DNA of 64,000 bases from Acanthosoma haemorrhoidale (Eukaryota > Arthropoda > Insecta > Hemiptera > Acanthosomatidae): positions 118,645,827 to 118,709,826 of the forward strand of contig OV884013.1 in assembly GCA_930367205.1 (NCBI GenBank), in the 5' to 3' direction. Position 1 is the stretch's first letter; each line of letters opens with the position of its first letter. The translations under genes and the position numbers were made by a program. Below are positions 47,468-58,734 of the stretch, in pieces. The notes under the pieces are model-generated. The model searched no databases and was not told the origin of the DNA. It saw nothing but the letters and a program-made list of their open reading frames with translations.

Positions 47468-47756
47468 TCATTTTACTTGATTACTTTTATTTTTAGGTTG
47501 AATTTGCAAATATGCAAATGAAGAGACAAATTGTAGAACTATGCAATCGAGTTTCGAAAAACACTAAAATTAGTCGTACACAAGGTGCTCACTGTCATGC
47601 CGTTATTAAAGAATCGCAAATTCTTAGGAATGAATGAATTTATTGAAATATTGGTTTAGGTTGTAAAAGTTTTACATCATCGAACCAATGGTTACCTTTT
47701 TTTAGCCCTTTAATTTGAAAGAAATATATAACCAAAATAACTGCTTAGAATTAAGT
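47468..47756 (+). repeat. Second copy of the 310-bp segment fused to LINE-B
   Basis: Matches 17533-17850 closely, with small deletions, from ATCATTTTACTTGATTACTT to ACTGCTTAGAATTAAGT. LINE-B RT sequence follows immediately. Confidence 0.75.
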
Positions 47757-48460
47757 ACTAAAAAGACAAGAACTAAACAGACGCTTTGGACAACTGTACA
47801 GACTACTTCAAAGGACATTCCATCTCTCAATAGAAAATAAACTACTAATTTACAAAGTTATACTTAAACCAATCTGGACATACGGAATAGAGCTATGGGG
47901 GACAGCAAAAAAGTCGAACATCAAGCGTATCCAATCCTTTCAATCAAAAGTCCTGAGAACAATAGTAAATGCCCCTTATTACGTCAGCAACAAAACCCTT
48001 CATGACGATCTTAATATACCTTACATTCTTGAACTCATCCCTTCCAAGTTCATGAAATTCCACAGTAGCCTTTCCAACCACCCTAATCCTGTAGCACAGT
48101 CATTGCACTGCACCACTCATATCTATAATCCTCCTCGGAGACTGAAATGGCAGTGGCCTCGTGACCTGCTATAAATGCGTAACAGTGGGAATCCTGGCAA
48201 TGGCAAGTTTCTCAAATCATGTCCTGAGCGTATGTGGCTCTGGCGCTCTTGGTCAGCCTCCGCTGGCTCTTATCCAGTGGCGTGGCTGACGGAGGAGCGT
48301 AAGGGTCTTCCCAAGACTCTACTTCCTCTTTCGCATGCAAGTGATGTGACAACCATGAGGCTGTTTGTAAATGCTGTATGAATGAAATATGGTATGAATG
48401 AGAACATTTATCACAATTACTTGTTTTGCCAAATGAGGCAGATTGTAATTTTATAATTTA
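47757..48460 (+). mobile_element. LINE-B copy with well-preserved RT end
   Basis: Reads RQELNRRFGQLYRLLQRTFH, NKLLIYKVILKPIWTYGIEL and VLRTIVNAPYYVSNKTLHDD in plus frames, then the 3' UTR, ending GGCAGATTGTAATTTTATAA and an A-rich tail. 5'-truncated. Confidence 0.85.
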
Positions 48461-49148
48461 AAAAAAAATTAAATTGAAGAGCTCTTCAGATGGACATTGT
48501 TTGAAAATTCAGTGTATGACTTGAGAACTTCTGGAGCTGGCATAGTTGGTACTAGTTATTGACAAAAGCATTATTTAAGAAGAAAACGTTTTTTGTTTCC
48601 GAATAATTGTATGACTCGTTCCATCAATCAAAAATGGATATCATAAAATAATAAAATACAGATATGGACTTGCGCATCTTGATGTTAGCCCATGGCCAGA
48701 AATATCGGCATGCTTTAACAGCTATGTACCAATAGCTAATGGAACGCACTGCCAAATATCATTTTGACTTTGAGATTTATAGTTTTTTATAAAAAATCAT
48801 TGTACTATATAAATTTTTGTATTACTAAATAGTTATTTATTTTACATAACAAGGAATTAAATGTATTGTTTTGTTTTATTATGCGTGTTGTATTGTCAAA
48901 CCATAAACATAGCTTGAAAAAATAATTGTCGCCTGTCACTTGACCGATGTTCTAAATACAATGTGCCCTGTAGGTCATGTTCGAACTTCGCCAACTATGA
49001 CCAACCCACACTATGATCAACCCACACTATGATCTCATGCAGACACTCATAGTATGTGGAAACGTCCATTAATAAATTCGATGAGATCAAACATCTTGCA
49101 TTCATCATGCTAAGCCAATATCCCAACAAATTCATACACTCAGTTGCA
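48461..49148. other. AT-rich intergenic DNA
   Basis: Nothing recognised apart from a short direct repeat ATGACCAACCCACACTATGA near 48996-49030. Confidence 0.4.
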
Positions 49149-49996
49149 AAGGGTGTCCCTGAACTAACGCAAGATTTAAATTTGCAACCTATTGCGCAGT
49201 AAAGTGCTGGAAACCCTAAAAAAAAAACAAATTTGACAGCTGGCAGTTAAGGGTTAGTAAAAATGGAGCGTTACACGATAGAAAAACGTGTCTTTATTGT
49301 TAAACGTTATCTCAAAAATAATAAAAGTTTGGTGGCCGCAGTTCGAATATTTCATACAAAATATGGTCGGAACAGTGTTTTGACTTCTTCAACTGTGAAG
49401 AGATTAATTGAAAAAATTAGGGAGACTGGATCAGTTGAAGACACTTAACGGACTGGTCGTCCAAAAACAAGCCGTATATCAATATCGAAGCAGTGCGTGA
49501 GAGTGTTGTTGAAAATAAATTCGGTGTCGTAAACACAGTATTTGTGCCGAAATTGGATGATATTGATGTGGCCAATATGTGGTTTCAACAAGATGGTGCC
49601 ACCAGCCATACAGCCCATGAAACAATTCAAATACTGCATGAGACATTTCCAGGTCGTGTACTCTCTCGTTTTGGTGATCTGAATTGGCCCCCTAGATCGT
49701 TTGATTTAACATCTTTAGATTTCTTTTTATGGGGTTATTTGAAGTCAAAGGTGTATGTCAACAACCCCACACCCACCCGTGCATTAAAAGAGGATATTCA
49801 ACGATATTTATGCCATTTGGTCATGGAAAATTTCTGCAAAAGAGTGCGTATGTGCCAGCAAAGTCGTGGAGGCCATTTTCCCGGTGTGTTATTCCATAAA
49901 TAGCCCTATCCTATTTACTTTATAATTCAATAAAAAAATACTAAAAACTGTATTTTCTATTTAAATCAAATCTTGCGTTAACTCTGGGACACCCTT
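49149..49996 (+). mobile_element. Tc-N copy F, complete ends, shared internal deletion
   Basis: Ends AAGGGTGTCCCTGAACTAAC and its counterpart. The flanking dinucleotides are CA and TG rather than TA, so the target duplication has mutated. N-terminal frame MERYTIEKRVFIVKRYLKNN; junction CGGTGTCGTAAACACAGTAT; C-terminal frame FVPKLDDIDVANMWFQQDGA through WPPRSFDLTSLDFFLWGYLK to RMCQQSRGGHFPGVLFHK and a stop. Confidence 0.92.
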
Positions 49997-50429
49997 TGTA
50001 TTGACGAGTAACTGTGATCCCTCAGGATATTTACAGTCATATAGTTTTTTAGATAGTTTTTTAGTCATTATATTGTCGCAATTATTCATATAAATTGGCA
50101 AAAGCTGAATGAAGTAAGAGCTCTCCGGGAATAAGTGATCCTGAAGCATCTGTCTAGCTATAGAGAAGGTCATTAATGAGTCTAATTAACACTCCTACAT
50201 TGCCAGGCGACAGGCAGGGTTCAACTACCAGCTCCACTCTCTCTCCTGGCAAGAGGTATTTCTCGAAGACTCACCCGTATTGCATGCATTAGTTTCAAAA
50301 TAGTGTTACATATATTGTGTACTGTGTAGTTGTTGATCCAATTATAACTAGACTCAAAAAAAAAATTGTGATTAAAGTTTATTCACAGGGCTATATTACA
50401 TTTTTTGATGTATATTTATATATATATAT
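49997..50429. other. AT-rich intergenic DNA
   Basis: Nothing recognised. Confidence 0.4.
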
Positions 50430-50545
50430 ATAATTCCTTTATTGTGCTAAAATTACAATCTGCCTTGCTAGGCAATAAGTAATTAAGATATACTATCATT
50501 CATACCATATTTACATTTCATCATTCACTCGCTCATTCATTCAGG
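50430..50545 (-). repeat. LINE-B extreme 3' tail
   Basis: On the minus strand it runs from GAATGAGCGAGTGAATGATG to GGCAGATTGTAATTTTAGCA, preceded on the plus side by a short TA run. Confidence 0.75.
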
Positions 50546-51050
50546 ACAATAAATGGTTTTATCCTTCAAAAGATGCGTTTTTTTTGCAAAACTGTTTTGT
50601 CCCTCTGCTCAATGTTTATAGTAATGATGTATAGTTATAATAATAGTAGTAATAATTATATAATTATGTTAAATTTAGGGTTTGAGAACGCTTTCCACTA
50701 GTAAACAAGACTAAATTTGGCATTTCTTTCTATCAGACTTTTCCAATGAAACATTCATTCGAAATAATCGTTTCATAGCTACATAGTCAAAAATTAATTT
50801 CCATAGTTATGTATGGCATTTTTTGATAGAAAAATAAAGGTATTTTTACATACCTACATACATAATGCTAAAATAATGACCAAAAAACTATTCGAGGATT
50901 AGCAAAAAGAATTAAAATAGTGAGAACCCGTGGCTTTCCGTTCTCCTGATACCAAAAAAGTAAAAATGTCGTCAAATAGTTGCATTTTCACAAATGAATT
51001 CGATTAGCTAAAATAATGCCTTCCCTCGCTGGAGCTGGAGTTGCCTGTGC
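50546..51050. other. AT-rich intergenic DNA
   Basis: Nothing recognised. Confidence 0.4.
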
Positions 51051-51059
51051 GCTGGAGAT

Positions 51060-51240
51060 GGTTAGGACTCGGGTGTTCACTTACCTAGAGGGGGATGAAC
51101 GAATGGGTTAGAGAGGTAATCACCCACCCGTACCCTCACCGATCTGTTCTTCAAGAAGGAAACCAACATGGTGTATAGCTGCTCTGGGCATTTCCCAGTC
51201 GCAAAGCTGTCGGCACAGCAGATCAAGATAGATCAAACAT
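51060..51240 (-). mobile_element. RT fragment of a Jockey-like LINE
   Basis: The minus frame reads LVSFLKNRSVRVRVGDYLSN and then PFVHPPLG before a stop. This is the RT palm region immediately upstream of the conserved GVPQGS motif in Jockey-clade elements. It is not attached to any of the LINE 3' ends in the window. Confidence 0.65.
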
Positions 51241-51434
51241 GGCACAAAAGACTGATAGATATAACGAAAAGTAGATAATATAGAGAGAAAAAAATATTCT
51301 GTGACCCTAAGAAGAGTAATGAAATGTATTTTTAGCTTAAAATAAATAGATAAATATTACTTGGTAAAGAAAATAACACAATCCATGATATATTATATAT
51401 ATATTATATGATATTAAAGTAATGCATACCAGAT

Positions 51435-51740
51435 ATACAAACAATAGTAAAACTATATAGTAAAAAAGAAGCTTTCCAAGCTGGCAAGCGTCTGCCTTGG
51501 TGGTTCGAAGGTTGTGGAGTAAGAGGGTTTTGAAGGTTCCTGAGGATGAAGGATTGGGAACATTAGGAGGGGAGAATTCCAGAGAGTGATGAAGTGAGAG
51601 AGGAAGAGGCGGGATAATGTGTTTCGGGAGTAGACTGATGATTTGAACTGTAGAATATTGTATGTATGTGAGGAGAGTGATGGTTTGGTAAAGATAAGAA
51701 TCAAGGAAATTAAACATTTTTTCATCAAACTTCAGCATTC
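51435..51740 (-). mobile_element. Possible C-terminal remnant of a LINE RT protein
   Basis: Two overlapping minus frames contain pieces such as YSRNTLSRLFLSHFITLWNS, resembling the 'R....WN.LP' end of LINE RT proteins, with frameshifts. An alternative is chance. Confidence 0.35.
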
Positions 51741-52727
51741 ACTCAAATTCTATGGCTAAGTACTTTTAAAATACGTTCTGATATTCAGATGTGAATGGAT
51801 TCTTCTCGTACCGAAACAATGGGTTTAATAGAGCTTCTATTTTTGGGCCCAGCAGTTTTATGGTCAAGTTCATCTTCAATCAGTGGTTTAACGATTATTA
51901 ATATGAATTCTGAGTATGCGATCGTAATATTTCATACGTTTGCTGATTTTTATTATGGCCAAGAACGAGAGAAGTGGTAAGTTATTTTCAGTTCATTGTC
52001 CCTTCAGAGAATGCGAAAGAAATTCTGTACTTGTTAAGTCATCGACAAATATGCAAACCCAAACAATTTTCCTGTAACAGGATCTGGAACGGTGTGTAAC
52101 GTTTGGTGTCATTGGTTAGGTTTCAGGAAGGATTATAGCGAACCGAAGGCGTGCCTAGGGCTTCACTCCATTCGCAACGCCCTCGTCTAACCTACGGCGG
52201 GTTGATAAAGAAAACACATGATTCTTATAATTACAAGCGTTATCGGGTTTCTTCGGAGAGCTCGGCCTTATATGATAAGGGTTATAGCTTTCTATAACTA
52301 GGGCCGCCTATTATTGGCATATACTATGCCAACAATTACAGAACGAACCCACCGCTGGCCTTCTGACCATAAATCTTTCGTCAACGAAGTGGTTTAAAAA
52401 AACCAACACACATCACAACGACAGTCCCACTTTTGTGGTCTGAATTGTCATGTGATGTAAGAAACATGTTGAAATTCTAAGGTCCAGTACATAAGCAATA
52501 TTGTTTCCTTGAGTTCGTTCTAGCGAACATAAAAATTGTCCAATATGAAATTTTAAATGTATAAATTATAACGACGTGAGTTATAGTCATTGCGTGTTGG
52601 TCAAGATGAAGTAACAGGGCTTTCTTACATTTATACATGGAACTTAACTTTAAATACCTACTTGTATATGGAATAAAAATATAGGGAAAATGATAATTAA
52701 AAACTGTACTTTTTTCAGTTATAATTT
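51741..52727. other. Unclassified, partly GC-richer
   Basis: An open frame at 51795-51980 ends at a donor-like TG|GTAAGTTA, but has no acceptor partner or recognised family. The stretch 52090-52390 is GC-richer and may be an unrecognised transposon. Confidence 0.3.
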
Positions 52728-53410
52728 CAAAACTCAATCAAAATTTTAAGTCACTAAGGTACACCATTAAACAATAATAAAATTAAAAAAAATTGTATAC
52801 TTTATGCTATAAGGGTTTAATATATGGAACATATTTTCCACTATCTGAAGTTGTGGGAAAAAGGAAACGGACACAAATCTTCATATCGTAGAAGATTGAA
52901 AATTTTTGTCTAGTCAATTAATGAAAGGTACTCAAAAAAAATGAAGTATGAAGAATGTCATGTAGACGAACGCGAAGAGGTCCTGAAAGTCTATTTCTTG
53001 ACATTTCTTCATTTTCACGCAGTTCTTTCGTTAAACATTAAATCGTTCATTCTTAAAATGTTAGTTATGTGTTTTCTATCCGCCAATGAAGGGTTTTGTT
53101 ATGGCTGCGATGAGAATTTCAGCTTTTAGGACCTCTTTACGTTCGTCTACATGACATTCTTCATACTTCATTTTTTTGAGTATCTTTCAATAATTGACTA
53201 GACAAGAATTTCCAATCCTCGACGATATGAAGATTTGTGTCCGTTTCCTTTTTCCCACAACTCCAGATAGTGGAAAATATGTTTCATATATTAAACCCTT
53301 ACGGCATAAAATATACAAAATGATTTTATTTTATTATCGCTTAATGGAGAATTATGAGAATTTATAAAAAGTAATGAAAACAATTTTATTGAGTTTTGAT
53401 GAGTATTTAA
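52728..53410. repeat. Long inverted repeat (foldback, arms about 260-285 bp, spacer about 130 bp)
   Basis: Left arm about 52728-52992, right arm about 53123-53410. The inner ~200 bases are nearly identical when reversed: TGGGAAAAAGGAAACGGACA on the left is answered by TGTCCGTTTCCTTTTTCCCA on the right, and TGTCATGTAGACGAACG by CGTTCGTCTACATGACA. The outer part is more diverged. The spacer contains TTCTATCCGCCAATGAAGGG, repeated just outside the right arm at about 53431. No transposase or tidy TA ends were seen. Confidence 0.9.
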
Positions 53411-55734
53411 ATTCAAAAAAACTAACTTCTTTTCTATCCGCCAATGAAGGGTTTCGGAGATACCATTGTTTGCTTTATATCAACTGATTTTTTAACTTTT
53501 TCTGAATTATTTTTATTAACATACCCATTTAAAAACAATTTCTGTAATACGCACCATTGATTAATACAGTACGTACAAAAATTTAACACGATTTTGAAAA
53601 ACAAAAATTATTTTTTTTAAATTATGGTCTAATAAACACTCATCATATTTTACTTATTCTTAATTAACACGTCGGGGCCTTTAATTGGATGCACAAAACA
53701 ATATACTTAAAATTGCAAAATTGTTTTTCATTACGCAATATTTAATTGATCAATAATACATTATTGCTAATAGGATTATTTGTATTTGATCATTATTGTT
53801 TTTGATGATGAAGTAAGTGATTTACTTATTATAAATAAAAGTGGCGTGATCTTTAGTTTGATTGTACAGAATTTTTTAAATTCTGAGCAAGAAATTATGT
53901 ATTTGAAAATATTGTTGATTTTCCAGGTAATCAAATGAAATATTTTTATAAAATTTCCTGTTTATACGTTAACTAGGGGGCCCACTTTTTTGTGTGTTAT
54001 AAACACACAAACAGACCGACAGACTGGCGAAATTTCTATGAAGGCATAGGATTAAGTAGATATTAAGACAGTTAAAGCAGGAGTCCGTCCATTGCTTTAA
54101 TATTTTACACATGATTACGACAATAATGTAAAATAGTAATTAGTAATAAGGAAAAGTAACGCAAAATAGTAACTTTGTTAATATTAAAATTACTTTAAAT
54201 TAATATTTGATATTAATTAGTATTTTTTTTTAATTTCAGGTGACAATTATCACTCCAGGCGAGAGGTAAGATGCATGTTTTATTAATTTTCAGCTCTTCG
54301 GAATTCCAGCTTCCACGTATTACATAAACACAAACACAATTTGACAAATTCTTTATTCTTATAAAAAATAAGATTTGTTCACTCATAGGAAATTTTCCTT
54401 TTTAACAAAAAAATATATTCTTTACTTATTTAGTTCATTATATAAAGAAACTACTCATCTTTCATTTGACAAATAGAACAACAACAACGTTTGCATTTAT
54501 AAATTTTATTCTAAGATTAAGTAAGATACCGATTGGGAAATGACACTATACATCTTGATTCACATTTTAGTTCAAATAAATGGTCATCAATTTTGAAAAA
54601 AAAGAATGATATAGGTACTTATGGTAGATGTGAAATTTAATAAATTTGTTAAATATTTAGGCTTATTGCGCACAGTAAATTCACAACTCCACAGCTATTG
54701 AACTTCAGAACTTAAGAAGAAAAATTGCACATTGCATGTTGGATTTTATGTTATCCTATGAAACTTTTTTTTCAGTGGAGCCTAACCCTTGACTAATAGT
54801 CTGGGGTAGGTGAATGTTCCCGGAGTATTCCGAGGAAGTGCGAAATTAAAGCAAAATAGTTTTCTGAGTTTAAAAAATCAAGGAAAGGCTAATAAATTGC
54901 TCAGAATGAAAAGATCATTGATTCTGCATCCTTCTCAATGATCTTCTATCATTTGATTGATTAATAACCCTCAGTCATGTTTGAGGGAGTCGGAAATAGG
55001 GGCTGACAATCACCGGGCAAGATGGTCAGCCGATCCTTGACTCTATGTTGGTTTTACATTGGTCCAATCTTTACATGAAGAAGATTCTCCGAAGAGATTT
55101 TAAGATAAGATAATAATCTGAGAGTAAAAGAGAAAAATTCTGGCGTGGTACGAAGATAGGAAGTTTCTAATAACCTCTTATTTACGGGCCCACGTGCGTG
55201 CCAGCTCTAATCAATTCTAACACCGTCTAACTTACCAACGTGTTCCAGCCCCCAGTCCACGCTTTCACGGGATTTCCTCGTTCTAGCCTCTTTCCATAGT
55301 CTAATAAACAATAAAGTTATATAGTAAAACAATAATTGTATACAATATAATGGCCTAAAGGGAGAGTAGAGAGCTGTACAGTACCAACTATATATACACA
55401 TATTTAATCATAAACAGAACGTTAATAACACTATTAAAAAAATGTACATTTATGATGTTGTTTGACTTTATAACATATAGTCTACGATAGCCATCTGTGA
55501 AATAATACAATCGATTCGAAATTTAAAAGATATATTCATCAACATGTGAACAAAATTATCTGGTAAGTTTTAAAAGATTTCCCCGAAGAATACATTGAAG
55601 TCATTAAAGCGAAACTATAATTTCGTACATATTCCTGAAATACAAGTTTTGAGAGTCAGTGATATAAATAGTATTATTCTTTAGAGTAACATTAAGTAAG
55701 TACAACAATTAATCAATTAATTAATACACACAGG
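53411..55734. other. AT-rich intergenic DNA
   Basis: A 2.3-kb stretch without a recognisable gene or LINE copy. The short hydrophobic minus frame at 55207-55401 has no family. Confidence 0.4.
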
Positions 55735-56069
55735 TGCTGTGAGCAGCACCTGACAAATCCAGTGTTTAACGCCATCCCTCCCGCATCGATGGCAACAAAC
55801 TGTCGGGGAAAAATTAGGATAAGAATTAGTATGTAAGTTAGTTTTAAGGTTGATCAAAAAGGTTAGCCCCATCACCTCATTAGTCAGTTTAGTCAAGTCA
55901 CGTAGAATGTATATCATTATACTTGTTTATTCATTATATAATTTCTATAAAATAACAAAACCTGTATACAATGTAGTGATGCTACAGGAAATACAAAATA
56001 ATTTGTAAATAGATTCACCTGAGGATCTATAATTATATATAATTATCTGTAAATTTGAAGGGGCTAGGG

Positions 56070-56100
<31 letters not shown>
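55735..56100 (+). mobile_element. LINE-A 3' end with long poly-A
   Basis: Begins in the RT C-terminus (GCAGCACCTGACAAATCCAG), has the complete 3' UTR and ends in a pure A run of about 30 bases (56069-56098). The long intact A tail suggests a relatively recent insertion. Confidence 0.85.
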
Positions 56101-56695
56101 AACATTCAAAAACAGACACGTTAAGCCAAAATTATTTATTAATGTTTGTTATTTTGAAGGGTGTTTTTATGTACAATAAATGTCACAATTGTGCTCAAAA
56201 TCTTTCTTTATGGATTTTTACTATATATTCATATAATAAGGGAGACGTTTCGGACTGATACAGACTCACCATATTGTCTCTGTGTTATTATTTAGTATTA
56301 TATAAAATTTTTATTTTAATTTTTAGACCTGAGTAACCGTTAATTGTTGATGTAATATCAATATAACAGTAAGATGGCAAGAGAATTTAAGCTTTTTTAA
56401 AAAATTGTTCGTTTACCGTTGTTAAGCCCATATGATTTTGCAATTGAAATAACATATTTTTTTTATCAAAAATAGTTGAACTGTTTTTCACGACATAAGA
56501 GACTAATGCTGAGCTCTATAAATTTTTTTTTCAAAATGTTTACTTAACGGTTCGTCCTTTATTAAATTTATAAGTGATGTTAATAGTTCTAACAAGTAAA
56601 ATAGAAAATAAACTCGCAAAAAATAGTTCCGATCTCCAAATTTGCATATTTTTTTTTTTGCATATAGACAAGTCTCGACTCACTTTTATTTACAG
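56101..56695. other. AT-rich intergenic DNA
   Basis: Nothing recognised. Confidence 0.4.
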
Positions 56696-56834
56696 CGTAA
56701 ATGTTGATGAGCCACAGCGCAGAGTCCAATTAAGTTTTCGCCAGTACGAGTCCAAAGAGACAGACAAATACACCGTTAGCTACCTGCAACCGTTTCCTTC
56801 GTATAAGAAATTTAATAACTGTAAATCAAGATGA
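56696..56834 (+). CDS. Candidate terminal exon of an unidentified gene
   Basis: A good acceptor (CTTTTATTTACAG, ending 56695) opens into NVDEPQRRVQLSFRQYESKE, then TDKYTVSYLQPFPSYKKFNN and CKSR before TGA at 56832-56834. Composition is protein-like and less AT-rich than its flanks. I do not recognise the family, and no upstream exon can be tied to it. Confidence 0.3.
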
Positions 56835-57049
56835 AAGGAAACCGCTCATCGCCAGGGTAATGTTATTAACTTTTATGTCTGAAAACTGTTATTTTTATTG
56901 GATTTTATTTTAAATTTATTTATTTATACTTTGTACACGTATAAGCAAGCATTGCTTTGGAATGGCGGAAGAAAAATCATTTACGAAGCGAAATACAATA
57001 TTGGCGCATTAAAAAAAAATATGTTCGAAATCTAATTATATAATATATT
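56835..57049. other. AT-rich intergenic DNA
   Basis: Nothing recognised. Confidence 0.4.
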
Positions 57050-57560
57050 CTCCTACAAAACCCTTCATAACGATCTTAATATACCCTACATTCTTGAACT
57101 CGTCCCTTCCAAGTTTATAAATTTCCATAGTAGCCTTTCCAACCAATCCCGTAGCACAGTCATTGCACTGCACCACTTATACCTATAACCTCCTCGGAGA
57201 CTGAAACGGCAGTGGCCTCGTGACCTGCTATAAATGAGTGACAGTGGGAGTCCTGGCAATGGTCAGTTTCTCCAATCATGTCCTGAGCGTCTGTGTCTCT
57301 CGCGCTTTTGGTCAGCCTCCACTGGCTTGTATCCGGACGTGGCTGACGGAGGAGTGTGGGGGAATTCCCAAGACTCTGCTTCCTCTTTCGCATGCGAGTG
57401 AGGTGACAAACACGTGGATTTGGGAGGCCTCTGGGCTATCTGTAGATGATGAGCGAGTAAATGATGAATTGTAAATATGGTATGAATAAGAGCATTTATC
57501 TTAATTACTTATTGCCTAATAAGGCAGATTGTAATTTTAGCACAATACAGAAGTAAAAAG
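57050..57560 (+). mobile_element. LINE-B copy, end of RT and 3' UTR
   Basis: Starts ACAAAACCCTTCATAACGAT (SNKTLHND region) and runs through the 3' UTR to GGCAGATTGTAATTTTAGCA and an A-rich tail. Confidence 0.82.
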
Positions 57561-58279
57561 TAAAAAAAAAGTAATAATATATTCTCAAGGGGGAATTCAA
57601 ATCAAAAATTAAAAAGAGACTTTTGGAGTTTCGTCAAATAACAAGGAACGCGTCTCGATTTAGTATTTCGGAATCTGCGGTGCGCAGAACAAGTGGGTAA
57701 AAATCCTGCAAATTCGAATATCTCAAACTGAAAAAAAAAAAAAAAATTTTCAACTCCCTTTAAATATTTAACATGAGAACCTAACGATACGTCTTAACCA
57801 TTTCACCAAAAGATATGCTTAATGTTGACACTAATAAATGATTGCTCTATGTGTGATGTTTTGGCACTGATGACTTTTACAATAGAATATAGATAACCCC
57901 CCCATTATCTCAATAATATATTGTAGCGTTGTGAAATAAACAATGTCAAGAGATACTCACGGTGCTTGGTGCGAGTATAACTCCTTAAATCATATCGAAA
58001 TATATATATTTTTATAAAATGAAAAAAATTAGCCTGTTAAAACTAACTCTTTGTATAGAAAGACGGAACTGTGAATCTAAAAAATTTATAGTCATCGAGG
58101 AGCAAATATTATTTATATAAAGTCAATGCTTACGTACAGTTTCAGACTGGAACACTCAGGCTTCCACTCAGAGAAGAGGATCGAGCATATCAATAAATTT
58201 ACTTTCAAATTGTTCTATTAATGGGGCGAGTCATAAAAAATGACCGATTTTGTTTTCATGGAACTCTGGACATGGAACG
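57561..58279. other. AT-rich intergenic DNA
   Basis: Nothing recognised. Confidence 0.4.
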
Positions 58280-58640
58280 GAGACTAAAACGGCAGTGGCC
58301 TCGTGACTTGCTATTAATACGTGACAGTGGAAGTCCTGGCAATGGCCAGTTTCTCCAATCATGTCCTGAGCGTATGTGGCTCTCGCGCTCTTGGTCAGCC
58401 TCCGCTGGCTCTTATCCGGTGACGCGGCTGACGAGGGAGCGTGGGGTACTTCCCAAGACTCCGCTTCCTCCTTCGCATGCGAGGGAGGTGACAGCCATGT
58501 GGACTTGGGGGCCCTCTGGGATGTCTGTGTATATAGTATGAATGAGCGAGTGAAAATTGTAAATTGGTATAAACGAGATCATTTATGACAATTACTTATA
58601 GCCCAATCAGGCAGATTGTAATTTTATCATAATAAAGTGG
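58280..58640 (+). mobile_element. LINE-B copy, 3' UTR only
   Basis: Starts GAGACTAAAACGGCAGTGGC and ends GGCAGATTGTAATTTTATCA followed by TAATAAAG. The RT part is missing. Confidence 0.82.
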
Positions 58641-58734
58641 TTGTATCGATACATCATTTTGTCTTAGCATTCGACTAAACAACTCGACACTAAATTTTCA
58701 CATATAGTTAATATTATGCCATTATTGGAAACGT

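Noticed and set aside
52941..53129. 62-codon frame in the inverted repeat
   Set aside because: It spans arm and loop of the hairpin, has no family resemblance, and the other arm gives a different interrupted reading.
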